A stretch of 64,000 bases of DNA from JBARKJ01 sp963698885 (GCA_963698885.1 CAVOSJ010000002.1:124001-188000); one strand, 5' to 3'; numbered from the stretch's first letter, positions 9,973 through 19,464 are shown. A program made the numbers and translations. Notes: generated by a model not told the origin, from the sequence alone.

Positions 9973-10776
9973 TTGGAACACACCCTGGCGCAGATAAAGA
10001 ACTATCCCGACTTAAGCCGTGAAGAACTCCTGGCCCTGGTGGACCCGGGCCGTCTTCCCAGGCACATGGCCATAATTATGGACGGGAACGGCAGGTGGGC
10101 CGCGAAACGGGGGCTCCCGAGGATAGCCGGCCACAAAAAGGGGATGGATGTAGTCCGCGACGTGGTGAAGGCTTGTTCCAGACACGGGATACCTGCGCTG
10201 ACGCTCTATGCCTTCTCTTTAGAGAACTGGCGCAGGCCCCCGCGTGAGGTATCCGCGCTTATGTCTCTTCTGGCTATCTACCTGCAGCGGGAGATATCCC
10301 TCATGAAGAGGGAGAACATCCGCTTTCAGACGATTGGACGGCTGGATGACCTGCCCAAAGAGGCCAGGGTCTGGGTAGACAAGGCGAAGGTGGAGACAGC
10401 GTCCAATACCGGGATGGTGCTGGACCTTGCGCTTTCCTACGGCGGCCGCTGGGAGATAACCGAGGCGGCGAAAAAAATGGCCGCGGCGTTAAACGCGGGT
10501 AAAATAGACCCGTCCGACGTCGACGAAAAGATTTTTGCCTCGTACCTTGACACCGACGGACTTCCGGACCTGGATTTAATCATCAGGACCTCGGGTGAGA
10601 AGAGGGTATCGAATTTCCTGCTCTGGCAGATGGCTTACGCCGAGCTTTATTTCACGGAGTCCCTCTGGCCGGACTTTACGGAGAGGGACCTGCTGATCGC
10701 CATCCTGGACTACCAGGGGAGACAGAGGCGGTTCGGCAAGACATCCGAGCAACTGGGGACAGACAATGGGCTATAA
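9973..10776 (+). CDS. uppS: Undecaprenyl diphosphate synthase
   Basis: A 267-residue cis-prenyltransferase that extends farnesyl diphosphate with isopentenyl diphosphate to make the C55 carrier lipid for peptidoglycan and surface polymers. The catalytic Asp is D37 in IIMDGNGRWA; the C-terminal signature DLIIRTSGEKRVSNFLLWQ is present. The TTG start is chosen because AGAGGTAAGG precedes it. Four bases separate it from the upstream gene and its 3' end overlaps cdsA by eleven bases, so it heads a classical uppS-cdsA-dxr-rseP-ispG-proS cluster. Confidence 0.95.
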   Translation: MEHTLAQIKNYPDLSREELLALVDPGRLPRHMAIIMDGNGRWAAKRGLPRIAGHKKGMDVVRDVVKACSRHGIPALTLYAFSLENWRRPPREVSALMSLLAIYLQREISLMKRENIRFQTIGRLDDLPKEARVWVDKAKVETASNTGMVLDLALSYGGRWEITEAAKKMAAALNAGKIDPSDVDEKIFASYLDTDGLPDLDLIIRTSGEKRVSNFLLWQMAYAELYFTESLWPDFTERDLLIAILDYQGRQRRFGKTSEQLGTDNGL

Positions 10777-11627
10777 GAGGGTTCTGACGGCGGCATTGAT
10801 GATTCCGCTTCTTTTTCTGATAGTGCAGTACGGCGGGCTCCCGGGCATTCTTTTTTCTTACCCTCTCCTGCGTCATGGTGGGCCTGTACGAGTTCTACAG
10901 GATGTTCAAGAACAGCGGCTACCGCCCCCAGACCTTCGTCGGGATGTTCGTGGGCGCCCTGGTCATCTGCGGGTTTTATGTAGGGGCCGAACTCCCGGAC
11001 TGGCAATATGCCAAGGTCTTTTCCCCGGACGTCATGGTCGCGTCCGCCTTCGTGGTCGCCCTGCTGTTCCGGCTTTTTTCCAGTAAAGACATAAACGGCG
11101 CAATGGTGGACGTGGCCCTTACCTTCACCGGCGTAGTTTACGTCGCATGGCTGTCGGCTTACATAATCCTGCTCCGCGCATGGAAAACCCCGGAAGTGGA
11201 TGGACGGCAACTCGTATTTTTCCTTTTCGTCGTCACCTGGGCGACCGATACCGGGGCGTATTACATAGGCAGCCGCTTTGGGAAACACAAACTGTACCAG
11301 AAGATAAGCCCGAAAAAGTCATGGGAGGGCGCGGTAGGCGGCCTTCTTTCGGGCATCGGCATGTCGCTTGTTTGCAGGATATGGTTTTATCCGGGACTGC
11401 AGCTGCACGACGCCCTGGGACTTGGTATAGTCCTTGGGATAGTGGGGCAGGCAGGGGACCTGGCGGAGTCGATGATAAAGAGGAGCGCCAGGACAAAGGA
11501 CTCCGGGGGGATATTTCCCGGGCATGGCGGTGTTTTGGACAGGGTGGACAGCATGCTCTTAAACGCCCCCGCCCTTTATTACTACACATTAGTTGAATTA
11601 GCCGCCAAAGGCATCACGCTGAAATGA
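10766..11627 (+). CDS. cdsA: Phosphatidate cytidylyltransferase (frameshifted)
   Basis: Makes CDP-diacylglycerol from phosphatidic acid and CTP at the inner membrane. The N-terminus MGYKRVLTAALMIPLLFLIV runs into a frame break at a run of six Ts (10851-10856); with five Ts the sequence continues LFLTLSCVMVGLYEFYRMF. Membrane segments follow, and the C-terminal signature KRSARTKDSGGIFPGHGGVLDRVDS is complete with its paired Asp residues. About 287 residues in all. The gene is essential in most bacteria, so the break is probably a consensus error. Its stop overlaps the dxr start (ATGA). Confidence 0.9.
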
Positions 11628-12772
11628 AAAACATCTCTATCTTAGGCTGTACCGGCTCCATCGGAGTAAACACTCTGGACGTGGCCAGGCGGTTCCCGGA
11701 CAGGTTCCGGGTGCTGGCCCTTTCCTGCGGCGCAAACGTGGACCTCCTTGAAGCACAGGCGCGGGAGTTTAACCCGAAGGTCGTCACGGTGCGGGACAAG
11801 AAGGACGCGGCGACAATTAAAAAACGCCTTGGGAACGGCGTCCGGGTCCTGCACGGAGTAGAGGGGTTGGTGGAGGCGGCGTCGCTCGACGGCGTCGATA
11901 TGGTCGTATCGAGCATCGTCGGCGCTGCGGGACTAATCCCGACGATGGCCGCGATAGAATCCGGCAAGGACATAGCGCTGGCCAATAAAGAGACGCTTGT
12001 CTGCGCGGGTTCATTAGTTATGGACGCTGTAAAGCGGCACGGTGTAAGGCTCCTTCCGGTGGACAGCGAGCACTCCGCGATATTCCAGTCTCTGAAAGGC
12101 CACCGGAAGATGGACCTTGTCCGGCTTACCCTGACGGCGTCGGGCGGACCGTTCCAGGAGTATTCGGCGGAGAAGCTGAAGACAGTGAAACCCGCGGACG
12201 CCCTCAAACACCCGAATTGGGAGATGGGGAAGAAGATAACCATAGACTCCGCCACACTGATGAATAAGGGCCTGGAAGTCATCGAGGCCAAGTGGCTTTT
12301 CGACGTCGAGCTGGACAGGATATCGGTCCTGGTCCACCCGCAGAGCATAATTCACTCCATGGTGGAGTTCATAGACGGCTCCGTAATCGCGCAGCTTGGC
12401 GTGCCGGACATGCGGGGGCCGATATCATACGCCCTGGGATACCCTGGAAGGCTTCAGAAGAACATCCCCGGACTGGACCTGGCCAAGGTGGCGCGTTTGA
12501 CGTTCAAGGCGCCGGACATGGAGAAATTCCCCTGCTTGTCTTTCGCTTTCGACGCCCTGAAAGCGGGCGGGACGATGCCGGCAGTCCTTAACGCGGCGAA
12601 CGAGGTGGCCGTTCAGGCGTTCCTGGAAGAAAAAATAGGTTTTACGGACATCCCGGCAATGATAAGGAAGGTCATGGACCTGCATTCCCCCTGGGAGCCG
12701 AAGTCCGTGGACGACATAGTTTCGGCGGACAGGTGGGCCAGGATTGCGGCGATAAAGCTTATAAAAAAATAA
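11624..12772 (+). CDS. dxr: 1-deoxy-D-xylulose 5-phosphate reductoisomerase
   Basis: A 382-residue enzyme of the MEP isoprenoid pathway, turning DXP into MEP with NADPH. The NADPH-binding motif GCTGSIG is at residues 8-14. Metal ligands are D147 and E149 in DSEHSAIFQ and E218 in NKGLEVIEA. The segment KHPNWEMGKKITIDSATLMNKG is the usual signature. The ATG overlaps the cdsA stop. Together with ispG downstream it shows that the organism makes isoprenoids by the MEP route. Confidence 0.97.
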   Translation: MKNISILGCTGSIGVNTLDVARRFPDRFRVLALSCGANVDLLEAQAREFNPKVVTVRDKKDAATIKKRLGNGVRVLHGVEGLVEAASLDGVDMVVSSIVGAAGLIPTMAAIESGKDIALANKETLVCAGSLVMDAVKRHGVRLLPVDSEHSAIFQSLKGHRKMDLVRLTLTASGGPFQEYSAEKLKTVKPADALKHPNWEMGKKITIDSATLMNKGLEVIEAKWLFDVELDRISVLVHPQSIIHSMVEFIDGSVIAQLGVPDMRGPISYALGYPGRLQKNIPGLDLAKVARLTFKAPDMEKFPCLSFAFDALKAGGTMPAVLNAANEVAVQAFLEEKIGFTDIPAMIRKVMDLHSPWEPKSVDDIVSADRWARIAAIKLIKK

Positions 12773-12845
12773 ATTGTGGTAAAATAGCTTTATTCGCGCC
12801 GTGTTGCATATTCGGAATAAGAATCCCCTTTTGTTTGGAGGAAAA

Positions 12846-14204
12846 TTGCATAGCACTCTCTTAGAAGCCGCATCGTCGGGATTTTTGCCTGCGGTTTTCG
12901 GAATACTTGCCGCGGTAGTGGCCCTTGGCCTTCTCATATTCGCCCACGAGATGGGGCATTTTATAGTTGCGAAACTCTCGGGGGTATCGGTCCTTAAGTT
13001 CTCGCTCGGCTTCGGGAAAAAAATCGTCGGCTGGAAGATGGGCGAGACGGAGTACATGATCTCCGCCTTCCCGCTCGGCGGGTACGTAAAGATGCTGGGG
13101 GAGGACGAAGAAACGAAGGAACTCTCGCCCGAGGAGAAAAAGCACGCGTTTATGGAGCAGCCCATCTGGAAACGCGCGGCTATCGTCTTTGCCGGACCCC
13201 TCTTTAACATCCTGCTGGCTATTTTTCTTTGCTACATTCTCTTTTTAACCGGCTTCCCCACCGCGGTCGCACGGGTGGACGATGTGGCGCCGGGAAGTCC
13301 CGCGGCAAGTGCCGGATTTAAAGCCGGCGACGTGGTAGAGAAGGTGGACGGGGACTACGTGGACATATGGGAGCAGGTGGCGGACTTAATAAAGGCGCAT
13401 CCCGGACAGGCAATGACCTTTTCGGTCCGTAGGGGCGGGCAGGTCGTTAAACTGACAGCCGTACCGGCGGATGTTAGCGGGAAGGGAGACCTGGGTCTAA
13501 GGGGATCAGTCGTAATCGGCGCGGTCATGTCCCGTTCTCCGGCGGATATCGCCGGTCTTAAATCAAAAGACCATGTCCTTGCCGTGGACAGCAGCCCCGT
13601 AGGTTCATGGACCGCAATGTCGGACATAGTCAAGACGAATCCCGGTAAGACGCTTGATTTCACGGTTGATAGAGGCGGGAAACGCTTTGACGCAAAAATT
13701 ACTCCAAAATTGAACGAGGCGAAAGCGGGTGAAAAGCAGTTCGGGATAATAGGCGTCCAAATGGGCACCGACCTGGAGAGCATGACCTATGGACCGGTTG
13801 AATCCCTGAAGCTCGCCGCGCAGCGCACTTACATGATGACCAGCCTTACGGTGCAGTTCCTTGCCCGACTGATAGGCGGCAAGGAGGACGCCAGCCAGGT
13901 TGGGGGTCCGATCGCCATAGTGCAGCTCTCCGGAAGACAGGCACGGCAGGGACCTGCGGATTTCATCATCTTCATTGCGCTCCTTAGCGTAAACCTGGGC
14001 GTTATAAACCTTTTCCCCGTGCCTATCATGGACGGCGGGCACCTGATGTTTATGGGGATAGAGGCCATCCAGAGAAAGCCGCTCTCGATGCGCACGCGCG
14101 AGGTCGCCCAGCAGGTCGGGCTTTTCATGCTCATCGCGCTGATGGTTTTCGTGTTCTATAACGACATAATGCGGATACTGGGCTTTTCGCCGATGTGGAA
14201 GTAA
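12846..14204 (+). CDS. rseP: Site-2 intramembrane zinc protease RseP
   Basis: About 452 residues. The zinc motif HEMGH (H34, E35, H38) lies in the first membrane segment, and the third ligand region is NLFPVPIMDGGHL near the C-terminus. Two PDZ domains sit between (about residues 115-200 and 205-290). In other bacteria RseP cleaves anti-sigma factors such as RseA, or remnant signal peptides. The TTG at 12846 is preferred because GGAGG (12837-12841) precedes it by four bases; a GTG at 12801 without a ribosome site is the alternative. It sits between dxr and ispG, as in many Gram-negative genomes. Confidence 0.93.
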   Translation: MHSTLLEAASSGFLPAVFGILAAVVALGLLIFAHEMGHFIVAKLSGVSVLKFSLGFGKKIVGWKMGETEYMISAFPLGGYVKMLGEDEETKELSPEEKKHAFMEQPIWKRAAIVFAGPLFNILLAIFLCYILFLTGFPTAVARVDDVAPGSPAASAGFKAGDVVEKVDGDYVDIWEQVADLIKAHPGQAMTFSVRRGGQVVKLTAVPADVSGKGDLGLRGSVVIGAVMSRSPADIAGLKSKDHVLAVDSSPVGSWTAMSDIVKTNPGKTLDFTVDRGGKRFDAKITPKLNEAKAGEKQFGIIGVQMGTDLESMTYGPVESLKLAAQRTYMMTSLTVQFLARLIGGKEDASQVGGPIAIVQLSGRQARQGPADFIIFIALLSVNLGVINLFPVPIMDGGHLMFMGIEAIQRKPLSMRTREVAQQVGLFMLIALMVFVFYNDIMRILGFSPMWK

Positions 14205-14209
14205 AAACC

Positions 14210-14308
14210 GTTACTTTCTTTTCACGGGAAAAGAAAGTAACACAAAGAAAAGCGGGGCTGAAAAGAGTCCAAAAGTTTTTGGTGTTACCTTTTTCCCAAA
14301 AAGGTAAC
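14210..14308. repeat. Two-hairpin palindromic repeat, copy 1
   Basis: Hairpin A (14210-14241) has 14-base arms, GTTACTTTCTTTTC and its complement. Hairpin B (14284-14308) has 11-base arms, GTTACCTTTTT and its complement. They are joined by a conserved linker containing AAAGCGGGGCTGAAAA and CAAAAGTTTTTGG. It fills the space between rseP and ispG. Confidence 0.85.
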
Positions 14309-14334
14309 AAAGGTTTTTCCGAGCAAGAGGAACT

Positions 14335-15399
14335 ATGAAAATCACCCGCAAACGCACCCGCAGGATAACACTCGGCGGCGTTCCCATCGGCGGCGGCGCG
14401 CCTGTAGCCGTCCAGTCCATGACCAATACCGATACCCGCGACGTGAAGGCCACCGTCAGGCAGATTAACGAACTGGCGAAGGCGGGGTGCGAGGTCGTGC
14501 GGGTCGCGCTGCTCAACATGGAAGCGGCCCGGTCATTGGACAAAATAAAAAAAGCGATATCCATCCCGCTGGTTGCGGACATACATTTCGACCACCGCCT
14601 GGCCCTTATGGCAATCGACAAGGGCGTGGACGGCCTGCGGATAAACCCCGGCAACATCGGCGAGAAGGCCAAGGTCGTGGAGCTGGTGAAGGCCGCCAAG
14701 GAACGCGGCGTGCCGATACGGATCGGCGTAAATTCCGGCTCCCTGGAGAAGGACCTGCTGAAAAAATACGGAAGGCCGACACCCGAAGCGCTGGTCGAAT
14801 CCGCCATGAGGCACGTGCGGATATTGGAAGACCTGGATTTTCTGGATATGAAGGTCTCCATAAAGGCGTCGGACGTGCCGACCACCGTGGACGCCTACAG
14901 GCTGATGTCAAAGACGGCCAAGTACCCCCTGCACATTGGCGTGACGGAGGCGGGGACGCTATTTTCCGGCACCGTGAAATCCTCCGTAGGCCTGGGGATA
15001 CTCCTTGCGGAGGGCATAGGCGACACCATGCGCGTCTCCTTGACTGCGGACCCCGTGGAAGAGGTACGGGTGGCGTGGGAGATGCTGAAAGCGCTGAAGC
15101 TCCGGGAACGTGGTATAAACATAATTTCCTGCCCCACTTGCGGCAGGACCCAGATAGACGTAATCGGGCTGGCTCAGGAGGTGGAGCGAAGGCTCAGCCA
15201 CGTGACTAAGCCGCTCGACGTGGCGGTGATGGGCTGCATAGTGAACGGCCCCGGCGAGGCCGCGCAGGCGGACATGGGCATAGCAGGCGGCAAGGGTAGG
15301 GGTTTACTATTCCGGCACGGGAAAGTAATAAAAAAGCTTAAAGAAGACGAGCTTGCCGACGCGCTGGTGAAAGAAGTCGAGGAAGCCGCCGCCGATTGA
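14335..15399 (+). CDS. ispG: 4-hydroxy-3-methylbut-2-en-1-yl diphosphate synthase (IspG)
   Basis: A 354-residue iron-sulfur enzyme of the MEP pathway that converts MEcPP into HMBPP. The TIM-barrel part starts RRITLGGVPIGGGAPVAVQSMTN; the cluster ligands are C266 and C269 (SCPTCGRT), C301 (GCIVNGPGE) and E308. This is the short two-domain bacterial form without the inserted domain of plants. A repeat copy separates it from rseP, but the strand and pathway agree with one operon. Confidence 0.97.
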   Translation: MKITRKRTRRITLGGVPIGGGAPVAVQSMTNTDTRDVKATVRQINELAKAGCEVVRVALLNMEAARSLDKIKKAISIPLVADIHFDHRLALMAIDKGVDGLRINPGNIGEKAKVVELVKAAKERGVPIRIGVNSGSLEKDLLKKYGRPTPEALVESAMRHVRILEDLDFLDMKVSIKASDVPTTVDAYRLMSKTAKYPLHIGVTEAGTLFSGTVKSSVGLGILLAEGIGDTMRVSLTADPVEEVRVAWEMLKALKLRERGINIISCPTCGRTQIDVIGLAQEVERRLSHVTKPLDVAVMGCIVNGPGEAAQADMGIAGGKGRGLLFRHGKVIKKLKEDELADALVKEVEEAAAD

Positions 15400-15406
15400 A
15401 ATTGGA

Positions 15407-15435
15407 TTGTAAAAATAACGTCTTAGTTATATACT
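15407..15435 (+). promoter_or_regulatory. Candidate promoter for proS
   Basis: TTGTAA (15407-15412), 17-base spacer, TATACT (15430-15435), 47 bases before the proS start. The stretch to the start codon is A-rich with no clear Shine-Dalgarno. Confidence 0.4.
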
Positions 15436-15481
15436 CACCAAGCCGTTAACCCATACTAACTCTAAAGACAAAAAATAAAAA

Positions 15482-17275
15482 ATGCTATATTCCAGACTTT
15501 TGATACCGACTCTGAAGGAGGACCCTGCCGAGGCGGAGGTCATCTCCCATAAACTGATGATGCGCGCCGGGATGATAAGAAAAATCGCCGCGGGCATATA
15601 TACGTACCTTCCCCTTGGATGGCGCACTGTCCGTAAGGTCGCGGAGATTGTCCGGCAGGAGATGGACAAGGCCTTCGCGCAGGAGGTCCTGCTGCCTATA
15701 ATCCAGCCCGCAGAGCTGTGGATGGAGTCCGGCAGATGGGACTACTACGGCAAGGAACTCTTAAGGCTGAAAGACCGCCATGAGCGCGAGTTCTGCATCG
15801 GCCCCACCGCCGAGGAGGTCATAACCGACCTTGTCCGCCGTGAGGTGAAATCATACCGGCAACTCCCGATAAACCTCTACCAGATACAGACGAAGTTCAG
15901 AGACGAGATTCGCCCGAGGTTCGGCCTCATGCGCGGGCGCGAGTTCATAATGAAGGATGCGTACAGCTTCCACAAGGATAACGAGTCCGCCGAGGCCGAA
16001 TACTGGAACATGTTTGATACATATAAGCGAATTTTCACCCGTTGCGGCCTGAACTTCCGCGCGGTGGAGGCGGATACCGGGAACATCGGCGGGAGCTTTT
16101 CGCACGAGTTCATGGTCCTGGCCGAGACGGGCGAGGATTTCATCGCCTCCTGCGACAGTTGCGATTACGCCGCGAACGTGGAGAAGGCGGAGTGCAAACC
16201 GCCTGAAAAAATTGATAAGAACCGCGTGCCGAGGGAACTGCTTGCCGAGGAAGAGGAAGGTGAAAAGCCGATTGAAAAAGTCAGCACGCCGGGCAAGAAG
16301 ACGGTCGAGGAGGTCGCGGAATTTCTTGGCGTGAAGCCGTCGAAGCTAGTAAAGACGCTGATATACAAAGTTACGGGGACAGAAAAAGTTCATGTAGTTG
16401 CCGTTTTAGTTCGTGGCGACCATGAGGTTAACGAGATAAAGCTCAAAAGAGAGATCACTCGTTTGACATCCGCCGAAGTAGAAGTTGATCTCGCAGATAA
16501 AGAGACCGTCGAGAAAGTAACTGGAGCACCATCCGGTTTCGCCGGGCCAGTCGGACTTCCTAAAGGCGTGGTTCCAAACGGTGTGGCTATTATCGTGGAT
16601 AATGCCGTGAAGATAATGAAAAATTTCATTACCGGTGGGAACGAGGCGGACAAGCATTTAATAAACGTAAATTTTAATCACGAGGACTTTGGTGGAATCT
16701 GGGCCACTTCCGACCTCAGAAATATCGTCGCAGGCGACCCATGCCCGAAATGCGGCGAAGGCAAGATAGAGATATTCAAGGGCATCGAGGTCGGCCATAT
16801 ATTCATGCTGGGGACGAAATACTCCGAAGCCATGAACTGCAAGTTCCTCGACGAAGACGGCACGGAAAAGCCTATGATAATGGGCTGCTACGGCATAGGC
16901 GTCGGCCGCACGGCCGCCGCCGCGATAGAGCAGAACAACGACAAGGACGGGATAAAGTGGCCCGCGCCGCTTGCCCCGTTCGAGGTCGTGGTGCTTCCCC
17001 TGAACATAAACCACCAGGGCGTGATGGACGCGGCGCGCGAGATTTATAACTCCCTGCTGAAGGCTGGCGTGGAAGCGTTGCTGGACGACCGCGACCTCCG
17101 GGCAGGGTTCAAGTTCAAAGACGCGGACCTGATCGGTTTCCCCGTGAGCGTGGTGGTGGGCGAGAAAAACTTAAGCGTTGGCATGGTGGAGGTAAAGAGC
17201 AGGAGCACGGGCGAGGTGGTGAAAGTACCAAAGAATGAGGCGGCGGCCAGGGCCGCTGAAATTATAGGAAAATGA
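15482..17275 (+). CDS. proS: Prolyl-tRNA synthetase (bacterial type with editing insert)
   Basis: A 597-residue class II synthetase charging tRNA-Pro. Motif 2 region YQIQTKFRDEIRPRFGLMRGREFIMKDAYSFH and the later GCYGIGVGR (motif 3) are present. Between them, at about residues 235-400, lies the YbaK-like editing domain that removes mischarged alanine (KLVKTLIYKV onward). The C-terminal anticodon-binding domain begins near FEVVVLPLN. No ribosome-binding site is evident before the ATG; an upstream -10 box suggests its own promoter. The response-regulator gene overlaps its stop by four bases. Confidence 0.97.
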   Translation: MLYSRLLIPTLKEDPAEAEVISHKLMMRAGMIRKIAAGIYTYLPLGWRTVRKVAEIVRQEMDKAFAQEVLLPIIQPAELWMESGRWDYYGKELLRLKDRHEREFCIGPTAEEVITDLVRREVKSYRQLPINLYQIQTKFRDEIRPRFGLMRGREFIMKDAYSFHKDNESAEAEYWNMFDTYKRIFTRCGLNFRAVEADTGNIGGSFSHEFMVLAETGEDFIASCDSCDYAANVEKAECKPPEKIDKNRVPRELLAEEEEGEKPIEKVSTPGKKTVEEVAEFLGVKPSKLVKTLIYKVTGTEKVHVVAVLVRGDHEVNEIKLKREITRLTSAEVEVDLADKETVEKVTGAPSGFAGPVGLPKGVVPNGVAIIVDNAVKIMKNFITGGNEADKHLINVNFNHEDFGGIWATSDLRNIVAGDPCPKCGEGKIEIFKGIEVGHIFMLGTKYSEAMNCKFLDEDGTEKPMIMGCYGIGVGRTAAAAIEQNNDKDGIKWPAPLAPFEVVVLPLNINHQGVMDAAREIYNSLLKAGVEALLDDRDLRAGFKFKDADLIGFPVSVVVGEKNLSVGMVEVKSRSTGEVVKVPKNEAAARAAEIIGK

Positions 17276-17964
17276 AGAAGATATTATTGGTCGACAATAT
17301 CCGCTCAATCCTGGAGCGCGAGAAGGGCCTGCTGGATAGGGATATATTCCAGATTTTTACCGCCACAAACGGTCAGGAAGCCCTGGACGTGCATAAAAAG
17401 GAAAAAGCGGATATAATAATCATGTGCCTGCACATGGCCGGCATGGGCGGCGACGAGGTCTGCAGGGCTATCCGGGAGGACCCGGAGCTTAAGCATGTCT
17501 CGATTATCCTGTCGACGTTACTGAACGACGAGAAGGAGATTGAGCGCTGCAAGCTCTGTGGAGCCAACGATTATATAAAGAAGCCGATAGACAGGCAGGA
17601 GCTGGCGGTAAAAATAGCCAAGCTCCTGGGGGTCCCGGCCAGGCAGTCGATAAGGATACTGATAAAGGTAAAAATCGAAGGCAGGCTTGGGAGCGAGTTC
17701 TTTATCGCCAATACCGTGGATGTGAGCACAAACGGGCTTCTGTTCGAGTGCGAAAGGGATTTAAACATCGGAGACAGCGTCGAGGCCTCTTTCTTCCTCT
17801 TGGGCGCGGCAGGATTTAACAGAGTCGTTGTAAGGTCCGAGGTCATGAGGGTTGCCCAGAGCGCTGCGAAAATGAAAAGGTACGGGGTGAAGTTCGCGGA
17901 TTTTAAAGAAGGAAATCCAGCTTTAATCGGAGACTTTATAACACGAAAGACTGGCAAAACTTGA
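17272..17964 (+). CDS. Receiver-PilZ protein with degenerate receiver domain
   Basis: A 230-residue protein with a receiver domain (residues 1-120) and a PilZ domain (about 123-225). In the receiver the usual phospho-acceptor Asp is Cys (C52 in IIIMCLHMAGMGG) and the acidic pair is D8/N9; the Lys of the active site is kept in YIKKPI. The PilZ part has RQSIR (R124, R128) and DVSTNG (D150, S152, G155), the residues that bind cyclic di-GMP. It may therefore respond to cyclic di-GMP but not to phosphorylation. ATGA overlap with proS; the VanZ-like gene overlaps its own stop by TTGA. Confidence 0.8.
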   Translation: MKKILLVDNIRSILEREKGLLDRDIFQIFTATNGQEALDVHKKEKADIIIMCLHMAGMGGDEVCRAIREDPELKHVSIILSTLLNDEKEIERCKLCGANDYIKKPIDRQELAVKIAKLLGVPARQSIRILIKVKIEGRLGSEFFIANTVDVSTNGLLFECERDLNIGDSVEASFFLLGAAGFNRVVVRSEVMRVAQSAAKMKRYGVKFADFKEGNPALIGDFITRKTGKT

Positions 17965-18452
17965 GCAGGATAAAACCTTACATTCCCGCCTTAATCTGGA
18001 TGGCAATAATATTCGTGTTGTCCACTCCTTCTTTCAGCTCAGCCCTTACAAGCGGCATTCTCAGCCGGACACTTGATTTTTTCGATATCGAGTATAACGC
18101 CTACTCCCTGGACAAAATCGACTTTTTCGTCAGGAAGGCCGCGCACGTCACAGTTTACTCGATCCTCGCCGTCCTGTGGTTTAAAGGCCTGGTAAAAGGG
18201 ACGCGCATGAGCATAGCCAAGGCGGCGCTGACCGTCCTGGCGATATCCGTGCTCTGGGCTGCGAGCGACGAGTTCCACCAGTACCTGGAAGGGAGCCAGA
18301 GGACGGGGAAGATTTCAGACGTGATGTTAGACTCCACCGCGGCGGCGCTGTCTCTCGCCGTTATCGCGCCTATAGAAAACAAGAAAAAGAAAAACGCCGC
18401 TTTCAAGCGGCGCTTCAAGACTTATTACAAGGACAGCAAGCTGAACTTTTAA
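17961..18452 (+). CDS. VanZ-like membrane protein
   Basis: A 163-residue protein with four membrane segments. Motifs KIDFFVRKAAHVTVYSILA and ASDEFHQYLEGSQRTGKISDVMLDS are those of the VanZ/PhosphoTransfer-like family, whose best-known member raises teicoplanin resistance; the biochemical role is unsettled. The TTG start overlaps the upstream stop (TTGA). The C-terminus is very basic (NKKKKNAAFKRRFKTYYK). It ends tail to tail with the YHS gene, whose stop codon overlaps its own. Confidence 0.75.
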   Translation: MSRIKPYIPALIWMAIIFVLSTPSFSSALTSGILSRTLDFFDIEYNAYSLDKIDFFVRKAAHVTVYSILAVLWFKGLVKGTRMSIAKAALTVLAISVLWAASDEFHQYLEGSQRTGKISDVMLDSTAAALSLAVIAPIENKKKKNAAFKRRFKTYYKDSKLNF

Positions 18453-18637
18453 GCAGCTTTCCTGCCGCCTTTCTCGGTACCTTCCTGCTTGCTTTGGCCG
18501 GTAAGGTACTGCTGAGGGTTTTTGATGAACTTCTGCTGACAGTCTCGGCTGCAGAAATACATCTTTCTCCCCCCGTGGAGCGTATCGTACTGAGTGTCCT
18601 CCTTCACGTCCATTCCGCATACGGGGTCGGTTTTCAT
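18449..18637 (-). CDS. YHS-domain small metal-binding protein
   Basis: A 62-residue protein beginning MKTDPVCGMDVKEDTQYD, with a second cysteine pair region YFCSRDCQQKFIKNPQQY. YHS domains occur in metal transporters and chaperones and are thought to bind heavy metals or copper through the cysteines. The ATG at 18637 has GGAGGT six bases upstream; a longer reading frame to 18682 lacks support. The last residues are basic and rich in Lys/Gly. It is convergent with the VanZ-like gene. Confidence 0.8.
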   Translation of the reverse strand: MKTDPVCGMDVKEDTQYDTLHGGRKMYFCSRDCQQKFIKNPQQYLTGQSKQEGTEKGGRKAA

Positions 18638-18745
18638 CTGCACACCTCCCAAATTTATACTCCAATATGAATAGTATAGCATAAAACCGGGTGCTTCAAA
18701 TGAACCGGAAACGCCGGCCCAAATGCCAAAATATTCCTAATTAAC

Positions 18746-18774
18746 TTGTATTGACCGGGAGGCTTTGCTAAAAT
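18746..18774 (+). promoter_or_regulatory. Candidate leaderless promoter for the HAD-kinase pair
   Basis: TTGTAT (18746-18751), 17-base spacer, TAAAAT (18769-18774). Transcription would begin about seven bases on, at the ATG itself (18781), and no Shine-Dalgarno precedes that codon. Confidence 0.4.
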
Positions 18775-18780
18775 TCCTGA

Positions 18781-19464
18781 ATGCTTCCACGGAACCTTAT
18801 AATCGACTGCGACGATACGCTCTGGGAAAATAACCGCTATTTCATAGAGGCGCATAAGAAGTTCGTCTCGCTCATGGAGGGCCTGGGCCATCCACGGGAG
18901 CGGGCCGACAGCCTGCTGCTCACCCTGGAGATGGAGAACGTCTCCCGCTACGGTTATGGGGCTAAGAGCCAGGCGATGTCGATGGCGGACGTGTACCGCT
19001 GGCTTTCTCCGGCGCCGGACCAGGAAGTGCTTAAAAAAATAGAAAAGATAGGGGAGGAAGTCTTTTACCACCCCGTGAGTCTCCTGCGTGGGGTGGAGGA
19101 GACGGTGCCCAAACTCGCCAGCCGGTACAGGATGATAATGTACACGAAAGGCAATCCGGTAGAGCAACTCGGTAAAATCGAGAAATCCCCCTTGCGAAAA
19201 TATTTTCACCATGTCAAGGTAGTGCCGGAGAAGGACAAGCAGATTTTCCGGGGGATGCTGGAAGAGCTGGGACTCCTGCCTGACGAGACCTGGATGATAG
19301 GGGATTCGCCCCGCTCGGACATTCTCCCGGCGGTTCAAAACGGGGTGCGCTCCGTCTTTATACCTTTTTCCATGACCTGGCAGCACGAGCATACAGAGCT
19401 CCCGCCCTCTGAGCATATTATAACCGTCGAGCACTTCGGCAGCCTGGAAAAGCTCCTCCTCTAA
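18781..19464 (+). CDS. HAD-superfamily hydrolase
   Basis: A 227-residue phosphatase-like protein. Motif I is IIDCDDTLW with D9 as nucleophile and D11 as acid/base; motif II is MYTKGN; the Mg-binding motif IV is GDSPRSDILPA. A helical cap of about 80 residues follows motif I, which is the subfamily I (haloacid dehalogenase/phosphoglycolate phosphatase) arrangement. Substrate unknown. The start is directly at a predicted transcription start. Its stop is followed immediately, with no gap, by a histidine kinase gene. Confidence 0.8.
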   Translation: MLPRNLIIDCDDTLWENNRYFIEAHKKFVSLMEGLGHPRERADSLLLTLEMENVSRYGYGAKSQAMSMADVYRWLSPAPDQEVLKKIEKIGEEVFYHPVSLLRGVEETVPKLASRYRMIMYTKGNPVEQLGKIEKSPLRKYFHHVKVVPEKDKQIFRGMLEELGLLPDETWMIGDSPRSDILPAVQNGVRSVFIPFSMTWQHEHTELPPSEHIITVEHFGSLEKLLL

